The notes under the pieces were generated by a model. It made no database searches, was not told where the DNA came from, and saw only the letters and a program-made list of their open reading frames with translations. Below, piece after piece: positions 10,558-22,400 of a stretch of DNA of 64,000 nt. The translations under genes were made by a program, and so were the position numbers. Each line of letters starts with the position of its first letter. Position 1 is the stretch's first letter. Where the stretch lies: NCBI RefSeq assembly GCF_000224145.3, contig NC_020172.2, positions 4,163,532 through 4,227,531 on the forward strand. The letters are read 5' to 3'. This stretch comes from Ciona intestinalis. Its lineage: Eukaryota > Chordata > Ascidiacea > Phlebobranchia > Cionidae.

Positions 10558-10827
10558 TCTACAAAGAGATCATAATTGAAATAAAGTTGTTGTTTTAACT
10601 TATCTGTAAAGAGCTGCAGTCAAAACTGTAGGTAAGTTTTTTTTGTATTAATTTAAGTTCGGCTAACGGTCAGGCGAATAATATCCGTGCACTCATACGC
10701 GAGGAATGGTCACGTGATCTGACTAGCATACTATTACACCAACACTCTATGGTTTATTGTATTCAGTTGTGTTGTGACGAGCGGTAGGCCGTTAGAAGAC
10801 AGATTATTAAAGGAAATTCTGTAATAA

Positions 10828-11038
10828 ACAGTGTGAGGAAAAATGGGATAACTTCAGCACATAATATCCAAATATCCTGATCGTGTTTAAATAAAATATA
10901 TATTAATAACAACGGTCTATGAAAGTCGGGAGGATACGGTTTCATAATTCTTTGGATGTTCTTTGTTCACCACCAAAATGTAGCCTACGAGAAAACAGAA
11001 TGAAAAGGTGTCCCCGTCTTCATCCACACCCTAATATA
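10828..11038 (-). mobile_element. MITE copy
   Basis: Reverse-orientation copy ending some 55 bases before the SLC22 start codon, so its right part may lie in the promoter or 5' UTR of that gene. Confidence 0.88.
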
Positions 11039-11092
11039 ACCAATATACAAACACTTTGCCACATTTCAGCTGCAGCAGGCTAAAGTTTAGTC

Positions 11093-14000
11093 ATGGAGTC
11101 AAACGAGTATGACACTGAGAATAAATCCAAAAAGAAACTGAGTTACTACAACAAGCGATTGCTTCTTCTGCTTTTATTTTCGAGCATTTCAAACCCGTAT
11201 ATAATGCTGCAAAGTGTTGTTCTACACTACCAACCACCTCTGCACTGCGACATAAGCGAAATTCAGGTTATTTATAAGTCGCTTTGATTACGGTAGCCTT
11301 TTATGTTTAATTATTTACAAGTAACGTAATAGAAATAGAAAACGTAGGTGTAAAATTTTCCCGGCAAACATATACTTGTTTTTGAAAACCACGCAATATC
11401 CTTTGCCATGGGTCTAATACAGACCCGTGCTATAAATTTTAGCCTTTCTGCCAAAACAAAATAATTGGATTTTGTTCAAAATAAATATACTATATGTGAA
11501 TACGCAGGAAAATTTAAACAATCTGAACAAGAGTCATCTTAATGCAACTGTACCGTGGATTGAAGACAGTAATGGTGGCATTGTTAGAAGCTCATGTTCG
11601 ATGTACAATGTTAGAAATAAAATGAATATTTCACTTATACAGTCAGGTATGGATAAAAACAAAATAAAATTTGTGTTATTGATATGATTGAGTTTCAGTC
11701 CGAAACGACCGTTTCCCGGTATAGGTCCAACAATTTTCCGATCCGCACGATCCTATTCAGAAAGCGTATGCATCCAGCCTGTCAAAGTAGAGACCGGAAC
11801 GTATTTAACATAGGGCTGAACAAAAGGCAGTCTGTAGTATTTGTTCCTACCTTCTGCGCATGCGTACTAGCGTTGCGAGAAGGTGCAGTCGTTAGTATTA
11901 GCTTTTAAACGTTTCCATGTATTTCTTATCAACGAATATATAGGTAAAGATGATGCAGTACAATGTAAAAAGTTCCATTTCGAGGGAGTTGAAACATCGG
12001 CCACCACAGAGGTATAGTACTGTGGGGTAATATGGAACACCTTTAACACATAATATCCAATATGTTCTAATGGTATTTTAATCAGTTAACAACACTCTTT
12101 TAGATCACTCAGGCTACGCTTACATAACTCTTTAACTGTCCTTTGTTCACTACCAAATGAGACAAGAAAAGAGAAAAAAACTGTCGCATATTGTCCTTAG
12201 TTCAAATGTAGTTATAGAAAATTAAAACAATATTTCGTTTCAGTTTCAATTGGTGTGTGAAAACGCGTGGGTTCAGCCGTTGATGGTTTCTATTTATTTC
12301 GCCGGCAATCTCGTCGTTTCATTATTCGGCAGTTATTTATCAGACAGGTAAGCGATAAAAGAGATATTTTTCACCGGTGCCACACGGGTTTATGACACTG
12401 TAGAATAAGATACCGTTATCACCTATATCCCATATTTCCTAGTTTTGTTTTTAACAACCAACAGTGCTATTTTAGAGACGCGGGGTTACGATTGTATAAT
12501 TCTGTAAATATTCTTTTAATTGTTTGCAAACACCTGTATTGTAACGAATACCGCAGCCTTATCATTCGAGAATAAAGCAGGATACATTTATCCATATGCA
12601 CATGTATTCAGGTATGGACGAAAACCTATATTTCTCGTATTCACCTTCATTCAATGCTTGTCTTGTGTTATAATGAGCTTCAGTGAGAGTCTGATCACTT
12701 ATGGTACAATGATGTTTCTTTCTGGCGGAGCAAACCTGATCAATTTTACGACAGCTGTTATTCTAGGTATTATAGAATTTTTATAGTTTGGATATGAGCT
12801 GGTCCTCAAATAATCACTAAAATATTTGCTAGACGTGGTAACTCATAAAAAAGGGCAAAGTGTCTATGAAACAGGAGAGCAATGCTGTAATGAAAGAACA
12901 CGTATATAAGATACAAAATGTATCCAATAAGATATGATCTTTAAAAATATATATATTTTCTACTTTAGTTTTGTCATACTACCTGATCACTTTAGGTAAA
13001 AACATCGAAAACTTGTTTTATTAGGATACTTTTATTGTTTTAATTTCTTTTTATTTCCTAATCACTTTAACTAAAATCATCAAAAAAGTTTCTTTTTTAA
13101 TCTTGCAGGGTGTGAGATTTTACCCCAGAGTCACCGATATTATGTTTATTTATTTCTGGAGCTTGGTTTTTCCATTGGTTACTTGACAGTACCAGCGAGT
13201 GCATATTTCTTGCGTGATTGGAGATGGTTCTTACGCTTCAGTGGAATGATCAATATTCTGTACATCCCATATTTCTGGTAAATACAAGAGAAAAACTCTA
13301 ATGAGTGAGCACGTATAAAACTAATTAGCATAATATTAATTAACCCATCTACTACAACGGTCGACTAAACTCGACATGCTTCTGGTAAGCATAACACCAT
13401 GTTATAGGCCATATAGTATAGTATAGGGTTTTTATTGACAAACTCCCTACAATGCTGACTGGTATTGTTGCCAACATGAGCGCATGTTTAATAATCGTAA
13501 TACCGAGTTCTATAAATGTAATTGGTTTATTCTCACGTGGCCGAAAACGACAGTCGTTATAACACACGTGTTCTGTTTAATACACCTCCTGCCCGCTTAC
13601 GAGTTACCACGTATGCAAATTTGTGTGTACTCGCGTAGAGTACTCGCTAACCCATAAGCGCTGGTACGAGATGCATGATGGCATCACGTACAATTTAAAA
13701 CTATAGTAATGCTCCGCATTGTACACAAGGTAATATTAATGCTCCTAATTCTTAAGGTGGTTGGACGAGTCTCCAAAGTGGCTTCTTGCTACAGGTAAAA
13801 TTCAAAGTGCGAAAAAGGTTTTCGCGAAAATTAGAAAAATAAACAAAGAATCACATACTGATACCACCAAGTCTGAACAAATTGAAAGTAGGAAAAAAAT
13901 TGAAGCAATTTCAACCGTATGGAACACTATGCGGGAAATGTTAAAACATCCAAGCTTGATATGGAGACTGGTGGTAATAACATCTGGATGGTACGAGCAT

Positions 14001-16334
14001 TCTTTATTTTACCAACTATTTTGGTATACTGTTTTTTTTTTGGTCACCTGTAGTAATGTGGGGTGAGATAGGATACCGTTAGCACATAATATCCCGTAAT
14101 TCCTGATCGCGTTTACAACATTTAGAACGCGCTAATTCTGTAAATATTATTAGTTTACTACCAAATGGGACGTTAAAACTGAATAAAAACCTGTCCCATG
14201 TTACCCCACCCACTATATGTACCCCACTTAACAAGGCACTGTAGAGATCAATTGTATTATACCGTTATTATCCCACCAAACAAGCTTACATAAGATATTA
14301 CGATGTTTTATCGTGTAATACGTCCTTATTCATTAATGCTATGCTCTCTTGTTTTCCAGGGCTGTTGTGAATGTTATGTATTATGCAATAGCGCTGAATA
14401 CTAACAATCTTACTGGTGATCGCTTCCTGAATATGCTGTACGGTGGAATAGCAGAAATTGTCGGGGTGTTGTTATATTTCTTCGTTGTTTCCAAATGGGG
14501 ATGCAGAGACTGCTACTGCGCAATCTTGTGTATAGGAGCTGTTGTACTTGCAGTAACACCACTGTTCGCACTATGTAAGTAAAAAGGTTTAATTGTGTGT
14601 ATACGGGCAGTGTCATGTACATGTGACGTTTTACATGCACTTGTGTTAGATCGTTTTATTGTGCATACGCTTCTATAGTTATTTGTTTTCCTCTTCATAA
14701 TCAAGGACGCAGTTTCTCTTGCGCTTCAGCGTAAGTTTTAATTTCTACAACTGTGATTTGTTTTTGTGTTGCGAAAGCAGCTTTAGGATTGCGTGGCCAC
14801 GCGATTAGTTTTAAGGTAGGACGAGGCAGTTATTGCTTTGACCTATGATAAAAATCTGTTTACATTTATATCGTAACTGTAACTCAGTGAATTTGTGGGT
14901 GGTCTCGCAAAAGACGACTACAGTACAAACTGGGTCTTTAGGGACGCGTACTATTACCAAAAAATATTGTAAAAATGTGTTTCTTACTTTAAATAGCTAT
15001 TATAAAAGGTCGATTGCATAAATATACTTACAAAATATACAGTACGGTGGGGGAAGATGGGACACCTTTTAACTCTATTTTCTCGTCCCATTTAGTAGTA
15101 AACAAAGAAAATTTAAAGAATTATAAAACTATATACTCACGACTTCTATAGACCGTTGTTAATTATTTAAAACACGATTGGAATACTTGGATACTATGTG
15201 CTAAAGAAGTCCCATCTTCCCCCGCCCTGTTATTTATGTTTGGGTTTGATTTTAATCGTTATGTGTTATATTATAGGGAATCCAGTCGTCGTTACAATAT
15301 CGACCATGTTTTGTAAACTATGCACATCAATCTGCTTTAACATTATCTTTGTTTACACACCACAACTCTTCCCCACATGCATTCGCAACTTTGCTACCGG
15401 TATTTCATCGGCGGGTGGTAGAATCGGGAGTATTATATCTCCATTTGTTATGCATGCAGGTAAATAGAATATGTTTGTTTTTTTGAAAGTTTATGTATTT
15501 GTCAACTCTGTCCCAAACTCAACTTTAAAATCAACACATTTTATTTTTTTTATATATTTGCAAAAGGCATGATTTGAAGCTCGGTATTATTACTATGCTA
15601 TATAAAGATAGTATGGGTTTGAACAAGACACATGTTAGAAAAAAAAAGATAGGCGACAATGACCTATAGAGTTCTGTATTTGTTGTTTTAAAATAGAATA
15701 CTGCTGTAAAATCATAAGACATGCAGATACAGATAAAAATAAACGGAAAGATCTTAAATCAGTTAAAATTTTATCGCAACACTTGTAAACCAGGTGGATC
15801 AGGGAGTTCTGTTGTGCCTTCCATTGCAGTGGCCGTCGCTGCTTTGGGCTCAACAACGGCTGTGTTGTTTAGACTTCCTGCGATTCAAACCGAAAATTTG
15901 CCTCAAACCGTTGACGAAGCGCTTGCTATGAAAAGGTATTAAAACATTTGGTATATATTTTGTGTATTTGAAGTAAAATGGACTTAGATAAGAAATTCAT
16001 TCTCTATTCCCGTCCCATTTGATAGTAAAAAGTTCATTTTTTACAGAGGTAGTCCTCGAAAATAGCGTTGTTAATTGTTCAAAATAGAATCAGGAAAAAA
16101 ATTAGGTGCTAATGTTATCCCATCTTACCCTATACACTACTGCAAGCAAATATTATAAACGCCTGACGTTCTAATGAATTGTAAGTTAAATTTCAACTGA
16201 AATTAACCAACCGTTTTTCCACCAGTGTCTTCAGTATACCCTGCTTCAAAATAAGAGACGTCACAAATGCTGTTATTACAAATGACGAACAAAATGATCA
16301 AGATAATCAACGATTTCTGACTGCACGGATTTAA
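11093..16334 (+). CDS. SLC22-family organic ion transporter
   Basis: Eleven exons: 11093-11266, 11508-11646, 11944-12011, 12244-12347, 12612-12766, 13109-13277, 13757-13990, 14360-14574, 15277-15459, 15794-15935, 16226-16334; 563 codons plus stop, usual for SLC22. These major-facilitator carriers move organic cations, anions or zwitterions across the plasma membrane. Seen: a first membrane segment near residues 22-46, a large extracellular loop with cysteines and NxS/T sites, LVCENAW before segment 2, the loop-2/3 signature SDRYGRKP (about 160-167), DESPKWLL (about 273-280) matching the family ESxRWL motif, TSGWAVVNVMYYAIALNTNN at segment 7, and TPQLFPTCIRNFATGISSAG in segment 10-11. The substrate cannot be told. 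The last exon is the least certain: without it the frame would stop at 15942 (KRY). Confidence 0.88.
12013..12222 (-). mobile_element. MITE forming nearly all of SLC22 intron 3
   Basis: Reverse-orientation copy beginning TATAGTACTGTGGGG one base after the exon 3 end. The splice donor GTATAG therefore consists of one preceding G plus the MITE terminus. The element fills about 210 of the 232 intron bases. Confidence 0.88.
12391..12528 (-). mobile_element. MITE, partial
   Basis: In SLC22 intron 4; left end and core (TAGAATAAGATACCGTTATC to TAATTCTGTAAATATTC) are kept, right end lost. Confidence 0.8.
12834..12903 (+). mobile_element. SINE tail fragment
   Basis: In SLC22 intron 5; GTGGTAACTCATAA and GTCTATGAAACAGGAGAGC match the SINE tail. 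Confidence 0.6.
13530..13625 (-). mobile_element. SINE tail fragment
   Basis: In SLC22 intron 6, antisense: GGCCGAAAACGACAGTCG, ACACGTGTTCTGTTT and CGCTTACGAGTTACCACG. Confidence 0.8.
14051..14217 (-). mobile_element. MITE copy
   Basis: In SLC22 intron 7, starting about 60 bases after the exon 7 donor; both ends recognisable. Confidence 0.9.
15036..15233 (+). mobile_element. MITE copy
   Basis: In SLC22 intron 8, forward, ending about 43 bases before exon 9. Confidence 0.9.
15971..16140 (+). mobile_element. MITE copy, diverged
   Basis: In SLC22 intron 10, starting about 35 bases after the exon 10 donor. Confidence 0.75.
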
Positions 16335-16886
16335 ATAGATCGCTGCTGGTGCATTTTTGGTATACACGTATTCAGAATTATTTGCGCCATAGTTAATCCA
16401 GGCATTGTCAATATGTGTAGATTCTGCCAGGCGATACATTTATTGTGTTTGGTGCATGGTGTAGGACTGTTGATTATACACTAAGACAAAATATAAACTA
16501 GAAATATAGCTTCAGTTGCTAGCGTACAATATCCTTCGTTATACATCGAGTAAATTCAGCGTTGCTGTGCGGACGGATATGTGGCGGATATGTGTGAATT
16601 ATTTTCGTGTATTGTTGCAGTTCGACCTAAATATCAATTGTTTCCTTTTTCTTGTTTCCTCCTGCTTCGTCCGCTTACTTAAACAAGAATGTAACTTAAA
16701 CTAGAATGTAACTTGTTTAATTCCTTCGTCGTTGTGAAAACGACACTCCTTATAAAAAAGGTGTTTTGTATCATGCGCTTCATCGCCGCCTGAATTTCAT
16801 TTATTTTAATCCGTTATTTTTTGTCATTTATATACCCATGTGGCTGTGTTGGAGATATTGTTGCATTTATAAGTCGATTTTTATTG

Positions 16887-16945
16887 TGCGGCGCAGTGGC
16901 TTAGTGAAAAGCGCGGAGGTTGCGGATTCAAGGTTCGCAAGTTGT
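16887..16945 (+). mobile_element. SINE head (tRNA-like) fragment
   Basis: GGCGCAGTGGCTTAGTG with a B-box-like GGATTCAAGGTTCG. Only the tRNA-derived head is present, with no foldable full tRNA. Confidence 0.55.
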
Positions 16946-17098
16946 AATTTTTGCATTTATGAATATGACAAACCAATACTAAACAAGATGTGTTATGCAG
17001 GTAATCGTTTGAATACATAATCCCATTAAAATTTGGGTAGTCGTGTATATGATGTTATCAAAACTAGTGTGTGTTTTGTTGAAACTCGACGCTTAGAG

Positions 17099-17106
17099 TG
17101 ACGTCA
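17099..17106. promoter_or_regulatory. CRE-like palindrome upstream of WDR24
   Basis: TGACGTCA, the full CREB/ATF consensus, with a CCAAT box (17113-17117) eight bases beyond it. Confidence 0.45.
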
Positions 17107-17253
17107 CATTACCCAATCACAATACTTCATTAATCAATGTCAACACTGCGGATACTTATCTCATGGGAGACTTTATTCTCATGAAAACAGACCCCCCGTC
17201 AAACGAGGTTAACGATACCCCGTTCAGGCCCAAATCGTCTCCCTTTTATCGTA

Positions 17254-17261
17254 TGACGTCA
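17254..17261. promoter_or_regulatory. second CRE-like palindrome upstream of WDR24
   Basis: TGACGTCA again, eight bases before the E-box at 17269. Confidence 0.45.
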
Positions 17262-17268
17262 CACTGCT

Positions 17269-17278
17269 GTCACGTGAT
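17269..17278. promoter_or_regulatory. CLEAR-type E-box upstream of WDR24
   Basis: GTCACGTGAT differs by one base from GTCACGTGAC, the TFEB/MITF CLEAR element found at lysosomal and mTORC1-pathway genes. WDR24 belongs to that pathway. A TATATAA follows at 17289-17295. Function is inferred. Confidence 0.4.
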
Positions 17279-17474
17279 TCGGTCTGGTATATAATTCGCC
17301 CTTTCCTTAACACCATAACTAAAAAACGATAACGAGAACTGCCCAACTAACGCCGCTATCAGCACTGAGACCTCGAGGTCAGTTTAGGTGCATGGCGGGC
17401 TCTTACGAGTCAAGTAAGCTTTTGCAAGGTACTGTATCGTGAACCACTATTTATTACTACTACAGTAGATATAG

Positions 17475-17502
17475 CCAAAGAGATTGGTTTTAATCTCTTT
17501 GG
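17475..17502. repeat. perfect 11-bp hairpin
   Basis: CCAAAGAGATT, loop GGTTTT, then AATCTCTTTGG. The word GCCAAAGAGATT recurs at 36601-36612. Confidence 0.85.
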
Positions 17503-17822
17503 ATATAGCACCCCGCTAAAGCCTGCATATAAAGTCGGATAGGGAGTTATTCAACCCAACCAGCAAACCTGTTTATTCAGTGGGGGCTACATTTCCTTTC
17601 GTTGTAAAATACGTAATAGCGAATTGCCTTTCTTTCAATATGTCCATATATTATAGCTCTCTCTTGTTCGTTAATATTTCATTTGGCAACACATTTTTCA
17701 AATGTTTTTTTTTGATTTCTGTCAAAATTACAGATTAGTGTTTCGCACATAGTAGATATCATATATATAACTGTTTTGCAAATAGATATCATATATTGGT
17801 TTCGCAGCAGAATCATGACAGA

Positions 17823-19436
17823 ATGGATTTTAGAGTGGTAGATTTCGTTAGAAATGAAACTAAGATATTTACCGATTCAGATTTAAATATGGAGCCACCT
17901 GGAAACTCTAACATGGCATTAGCCAAATACACAACAAGTGTTAATGTTGGAAGTGCTATAAATGCATTGAGCTTGTGCCAAAACAGCAACAAAATTGTGG
18001 TCGCTGGCAGGGCGTTGCTGAAGATTTACGAAGCAGAACCACAAAATCAATTAAAAGAAATTGCAAACTTGCACATGGGTAGAAAACAGGTGAAATTTTT
18101 ATGATGCATGTGTTTTAACTGGTCACCAGCAGCAGAATTGCCATGTGAAAGGTAGCATAACTATAAAAACCAAATATAAAAATAAGTAAATGTTGTTTCT
18201 ATATTTCGTTCATCAGAAAGGGAATCAGATGTTTATAGTATTTCATACAACCCTATGAATTTTATGTTTTTCGTTCAACACAGTGGTGCAATGGTTAGCA
18301 TGCCTGCTTTTAGTTTTACCAGAGAGGTTATGCGATCAAGGCTTGCCGTTGTTACCATTGTAGGCGTATGTGTTTCTAGGCAAGACACTTAACGCTAATT
18401 GCTCTAACTCGGTTTCTAATGGGTTCTTGAATTGTCAGCTATATTATATAAAAAATTCAATCATTATAATTTAAGCGCTGGTGTCCTGTTTCATTTGCCT
18501 CGTGCCAGCTTACAAATTACCACATATATAACTTTGTGAATATATATATATAATTGTTATTTTTTGGTCTTTTCGCAGGGGCTTAATATGAGTAGCTCTG
18601 ATGTAGTGTGGAGTTCAAAGGATGAAAATCTAATCGCAACAGCTGCAACAAACGGAGCTATCGTGGTGTGGGACTTGAATGCTGTGGGTCGAAACAAGCA
18701 ACTTGCTGTGCTGTCAGATCATAGACGAACTGTCACAAAAATCTCAATTCATCCAAAAGAGTCCACTCGCTTACTCAGTGGTTCTCAGGTAGTATTTCTA
18801 TCTATGTGTATAAACTGTTGCTGCTCAAAAATATGAAGAATATTTACAGAATTATAAAACCCCACAACTACCATAGACTGCTGTAAACTGTTCAAAAACT
18901 AATCAGGTTATTCGGAATTTTGGATATTATGTGTTAAAGGTGTCCCATCTTTCTACAGTACTATATGTCAACGTTTGTATTTTAACAGGACTGTACAATG
19001 AGAATGTTTGATCTGCGTAAAAAAGAAAGTACTGGAATGTTTCAAAGTAAAGCAGATGGTGTTAGGAGCGTGGAGTTCAGTCCATTTCATTATTTCATGT
19101 TTGCCGCTAGTTTTGATAATGGGAGTGTTCAAGTGAGTGTAAACAAGGATAATGGAGTAAATAAGCCCCTAATACTGCATGTTTTAACTTACTGGTATGT
19201 TGTGAAACTTGTAAAAAAAAAATTTTTTTAATGGCTTTGGAAATGTTTAATGTAAAATTCAGGTCTTTAAATACAATAAAAAAACAAAAATGTATGTGTT
19301 AGAATGTGTGTACATTGTTTAAACTTTTTTTTATTATATTATACTTTTATTATATAAATTCCTCTATTAAAAAAAATCTTCTTTTAGATTAATTAATAAA
19401 AATGTATTTCTTAATTTTATATGTATATATATATAG

Positions 19437-19468
<32 letters not shown>

Positions 19469-22400
19469 GTATAAACAGATTTGGGATTATCGTCAAAGCA
19501 AAACCTATCTCAGTCAGTTCCTTGCACACAAAGGCTCGGTATACACACTTAACTGGCATCCAGATGAAGATGAAAGGAATAAGATTGCTACAGGAGGGAG
19601 GGATAATATTGTTAAGGTAGAGTTGAATGAAATTTAATTGTTTACCTTTGCATTGTGGGAAAATGTGTAACCACGTATGTAACTTTGTTGATGATTGTTT
19701 TTATGTATGGCTGAATTAAGACACAATTAAGACAACCCATTAGTGTGCACTGTAGGAGAAATTGCCGTTAACTGTCTTGCTTAAGATATACACCTACAAT
19801 GGTAGCAGTGACCAGCCTTGAACCAATAACCTCAGGGTAAAGGTAGGCACGCTAACCACTTTACCACTGCTGCGATTTTCGACAAAAAAAGACAAAAAAA
19901 TGGTAGACAAGTAAAGTATTTCACTTTCTACCTAGGTATGGGAAACAGGTACTTCTCACAACAAACAGATTTCCAATATTCCGACATCTACCTCAGTTTC
20001 TGCAGTTAGATGGCGTCCTTCTCACAAGGATCAGTTAGCCACTGTATCTATGATGTTGGACTTCAGTGTAAATGTGTGGGATCTTCGCAGAAGATTTGTA
20101 CCTTACGCTTATTTTGAGGTAAATATTAGGTGCTGGTAAAGAATCCTTCCCCTATATTATCTGCTAAACGTAAACTCATATAACCACCAGCCCCTACCTA
20201 TAAATAACCCCTAACTAGATCAAATTATAAGACTGAGGTACACCACCAATTCAAATAGGGTTAATGGGCCAAATCTCGCCTAAACCCAAACAGGGTAATA
20301 CTTGTTTTTAAAATCAAAAAAACAAAAAACAAATTATTTAAATTAAAAAATCTTTCTTTTTCAATAAAATAAGAATATTTTAGGAGCACAATGATGTGAC
20401 AACCGGAATTGCTTGGAAACAAAATGATCCAGAAGTTTTATTTTCATGTTCAAAAGACGGAACACTAGTGATGCATGCTATGCAGGATGCAATTCAACCT
20501 TGGAAAAAAATCAAAACTAGAGGATTAGACGTTGGTTCACGAGGGCTAGTTCTTTTTGCTGGTGAAGACTCAAATATCCCAGCAAGGGCTCAGAGTCCTA
20601 CAGGCTCGGGGCAAAATAAGTTGCCAGGACTTTTTGGTTGGGGTGTCGGCAAGCAAGATCCAGAATGGGCGGGTTCTGCTCCTGCCTCACCTACAGCAAA
20701 TAATCACCAGCTACAGTTGTTTTTACACGCTCGTTCGCATCTCAATTCTTTCACCAACAATTCTACGCTGAAAACTCACGATAGTACGCAAGAAATAAAC
20801 CAGACTTCGCAGACTATGGATGAAATCATATCCGAAACATTTGTAGATGATGGTTTTGTTTATGCTGCAAAGCATTATCTACTTAATGGTCCAGAAAACG
20901 ATATGTCATTTCGTAAACTGTGTGAGCATAACTCTAATGTGGCTGCCAAGTTGGGTGAATTTAGCGTATCTCGTGTATGGTTAATACTGGCAGAGTTCTA
21001 CAATAGTGTTGTTTTGCTAAAACAGAAAATGACGTCCAATTTTTTTCCTGTGCCCAAAACATGTTCAGATGCAACACTTGATGGAACAAAAAGAACGGAA
21101 AATGAAACAAAAAGAAATTCGGTAAGTAATAATACTTTTAATATAAACCAATTATCATTATCTTAAGCTCCTATTCATGCACTCCTATAGTTATTATGTG
21201 CTTTGCTGTTTTAGGCCGGGTCATTTAGCTAAATAACTATAGTTAGTACATTAATCAGTTATTAGGACTTGACTACATAAAATTACTCATTTAGTTGACT
21301 TAATTTTTCACACGTACTGTTCAGCGCATGTTTGGTTAAAAAGATAGCCTACCTGCACTATATTGAGTTTAACAGCCACGTTTTGAACCATACCTCTTTC
21401 CACACCCTTTTATCCATAACGTATTTTAAGGACTGTCATTTTGCTGTTAAGTCCCCTTTATTCGTTTTTTAAATAATATGATTTTTGCTATCGTTTCGAA
21501 GAGGTAAATATAAAGTTATAATATTGTGTATTTATCTTAATAAGATTACAAAACACTGTTGTCATTTTATTGGAATCACTGTTGGGTGTTGAGTTAATGG
21601 GCCAAATTTGGCCTAAATCCCAAAACAAGAACCTCACCCACATAAAATAGAATGTTTGAATCATCAAAATAACATCCAAGATAATTTTAGGATGAAGTTA
21701 GCAGTCCTCACGTTCAAAGTGTTGATCCGGACTCTGAGTTTCAGTCGGATGAAGGAAGACTTGAGGTAATGGGTTGACCAAATTATTAACCATACACAAT
21801 ATAAAATAAATAAGCACCCATAAAGTTGTCCAAATTATCATGCACATAATAAATAAATTATAATAATCAAAAATAGTAATAGGTCGTCTGAATTATCAAC
21901 TAACGCAATTTAAATAGTCACCAGCAAAGTATAACATACATGGTAAGCTGGCACGAGGTGTGTGAAATAAAACGCCTCTCAGTCATGATATAACGACTGT
22001 CGTTTCCGGCCATGCGAGGGTAAAATCAGTTACATTTATTCAGGTGGAAGATTATCTCACAGATATTGCAAGAGGACGACACTCGGAACCAGACTTTTAT
22101 ATTTCTGATGATGAAAATGGCCTGTAAGTGTTAAGTATAACGTGGTGGCAAAGTGGAAGCATACCTGGCTTATGCCCAGAGTAATGCTGTCATTGCCCCC
22201 CTAACACATGCAAATAATTCGCATTGAAGTATAAACCGTTAATGAGTTACTTATTATCTGTCCTTGACAGAGTAAATTAAGACATTATAACACAAGTACC
22301 TTAAAACTCATATTGTAGAGTTATCACTTGTAAATTGCCTCTAAATAGTTATTAAGAATGTAACTTTGGGGTTGGTTGTTTTCTTATGTTTATTCTGTAT

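Larger units (their letters stand above)
16335..17822. other. spacer between SLC22 gene and WDR24
   Basis: Holds the SINE head at 16887, a GC-richer promoter-like stretch at about 17090-17400 (CRE-like sites, CCAAT, E-box) and a hairpin at 17475. No coding exon is supported. I did not find a clear AATAAA for the SLC22 gene. Confidence 0.5.

Noticed and set aside
15936-15942. SLC22 gene ending by reading through the exon 10 donor (KRY stop)
   Set aside because: Possible, but a good acceptor (TTTTTCCACCAG) and an in-frame last exon at 16226-16334 give a more usual C-terminal tail; kept as an alternative.
16887-16945. tRNA-gene candidate
   Set aside because: A- and B-box-like words are there, but no acceptor stem or anticodon arm pairs and the sequence matches the head of the local SINE family. 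The same holds for the other tRNA-like stretches.
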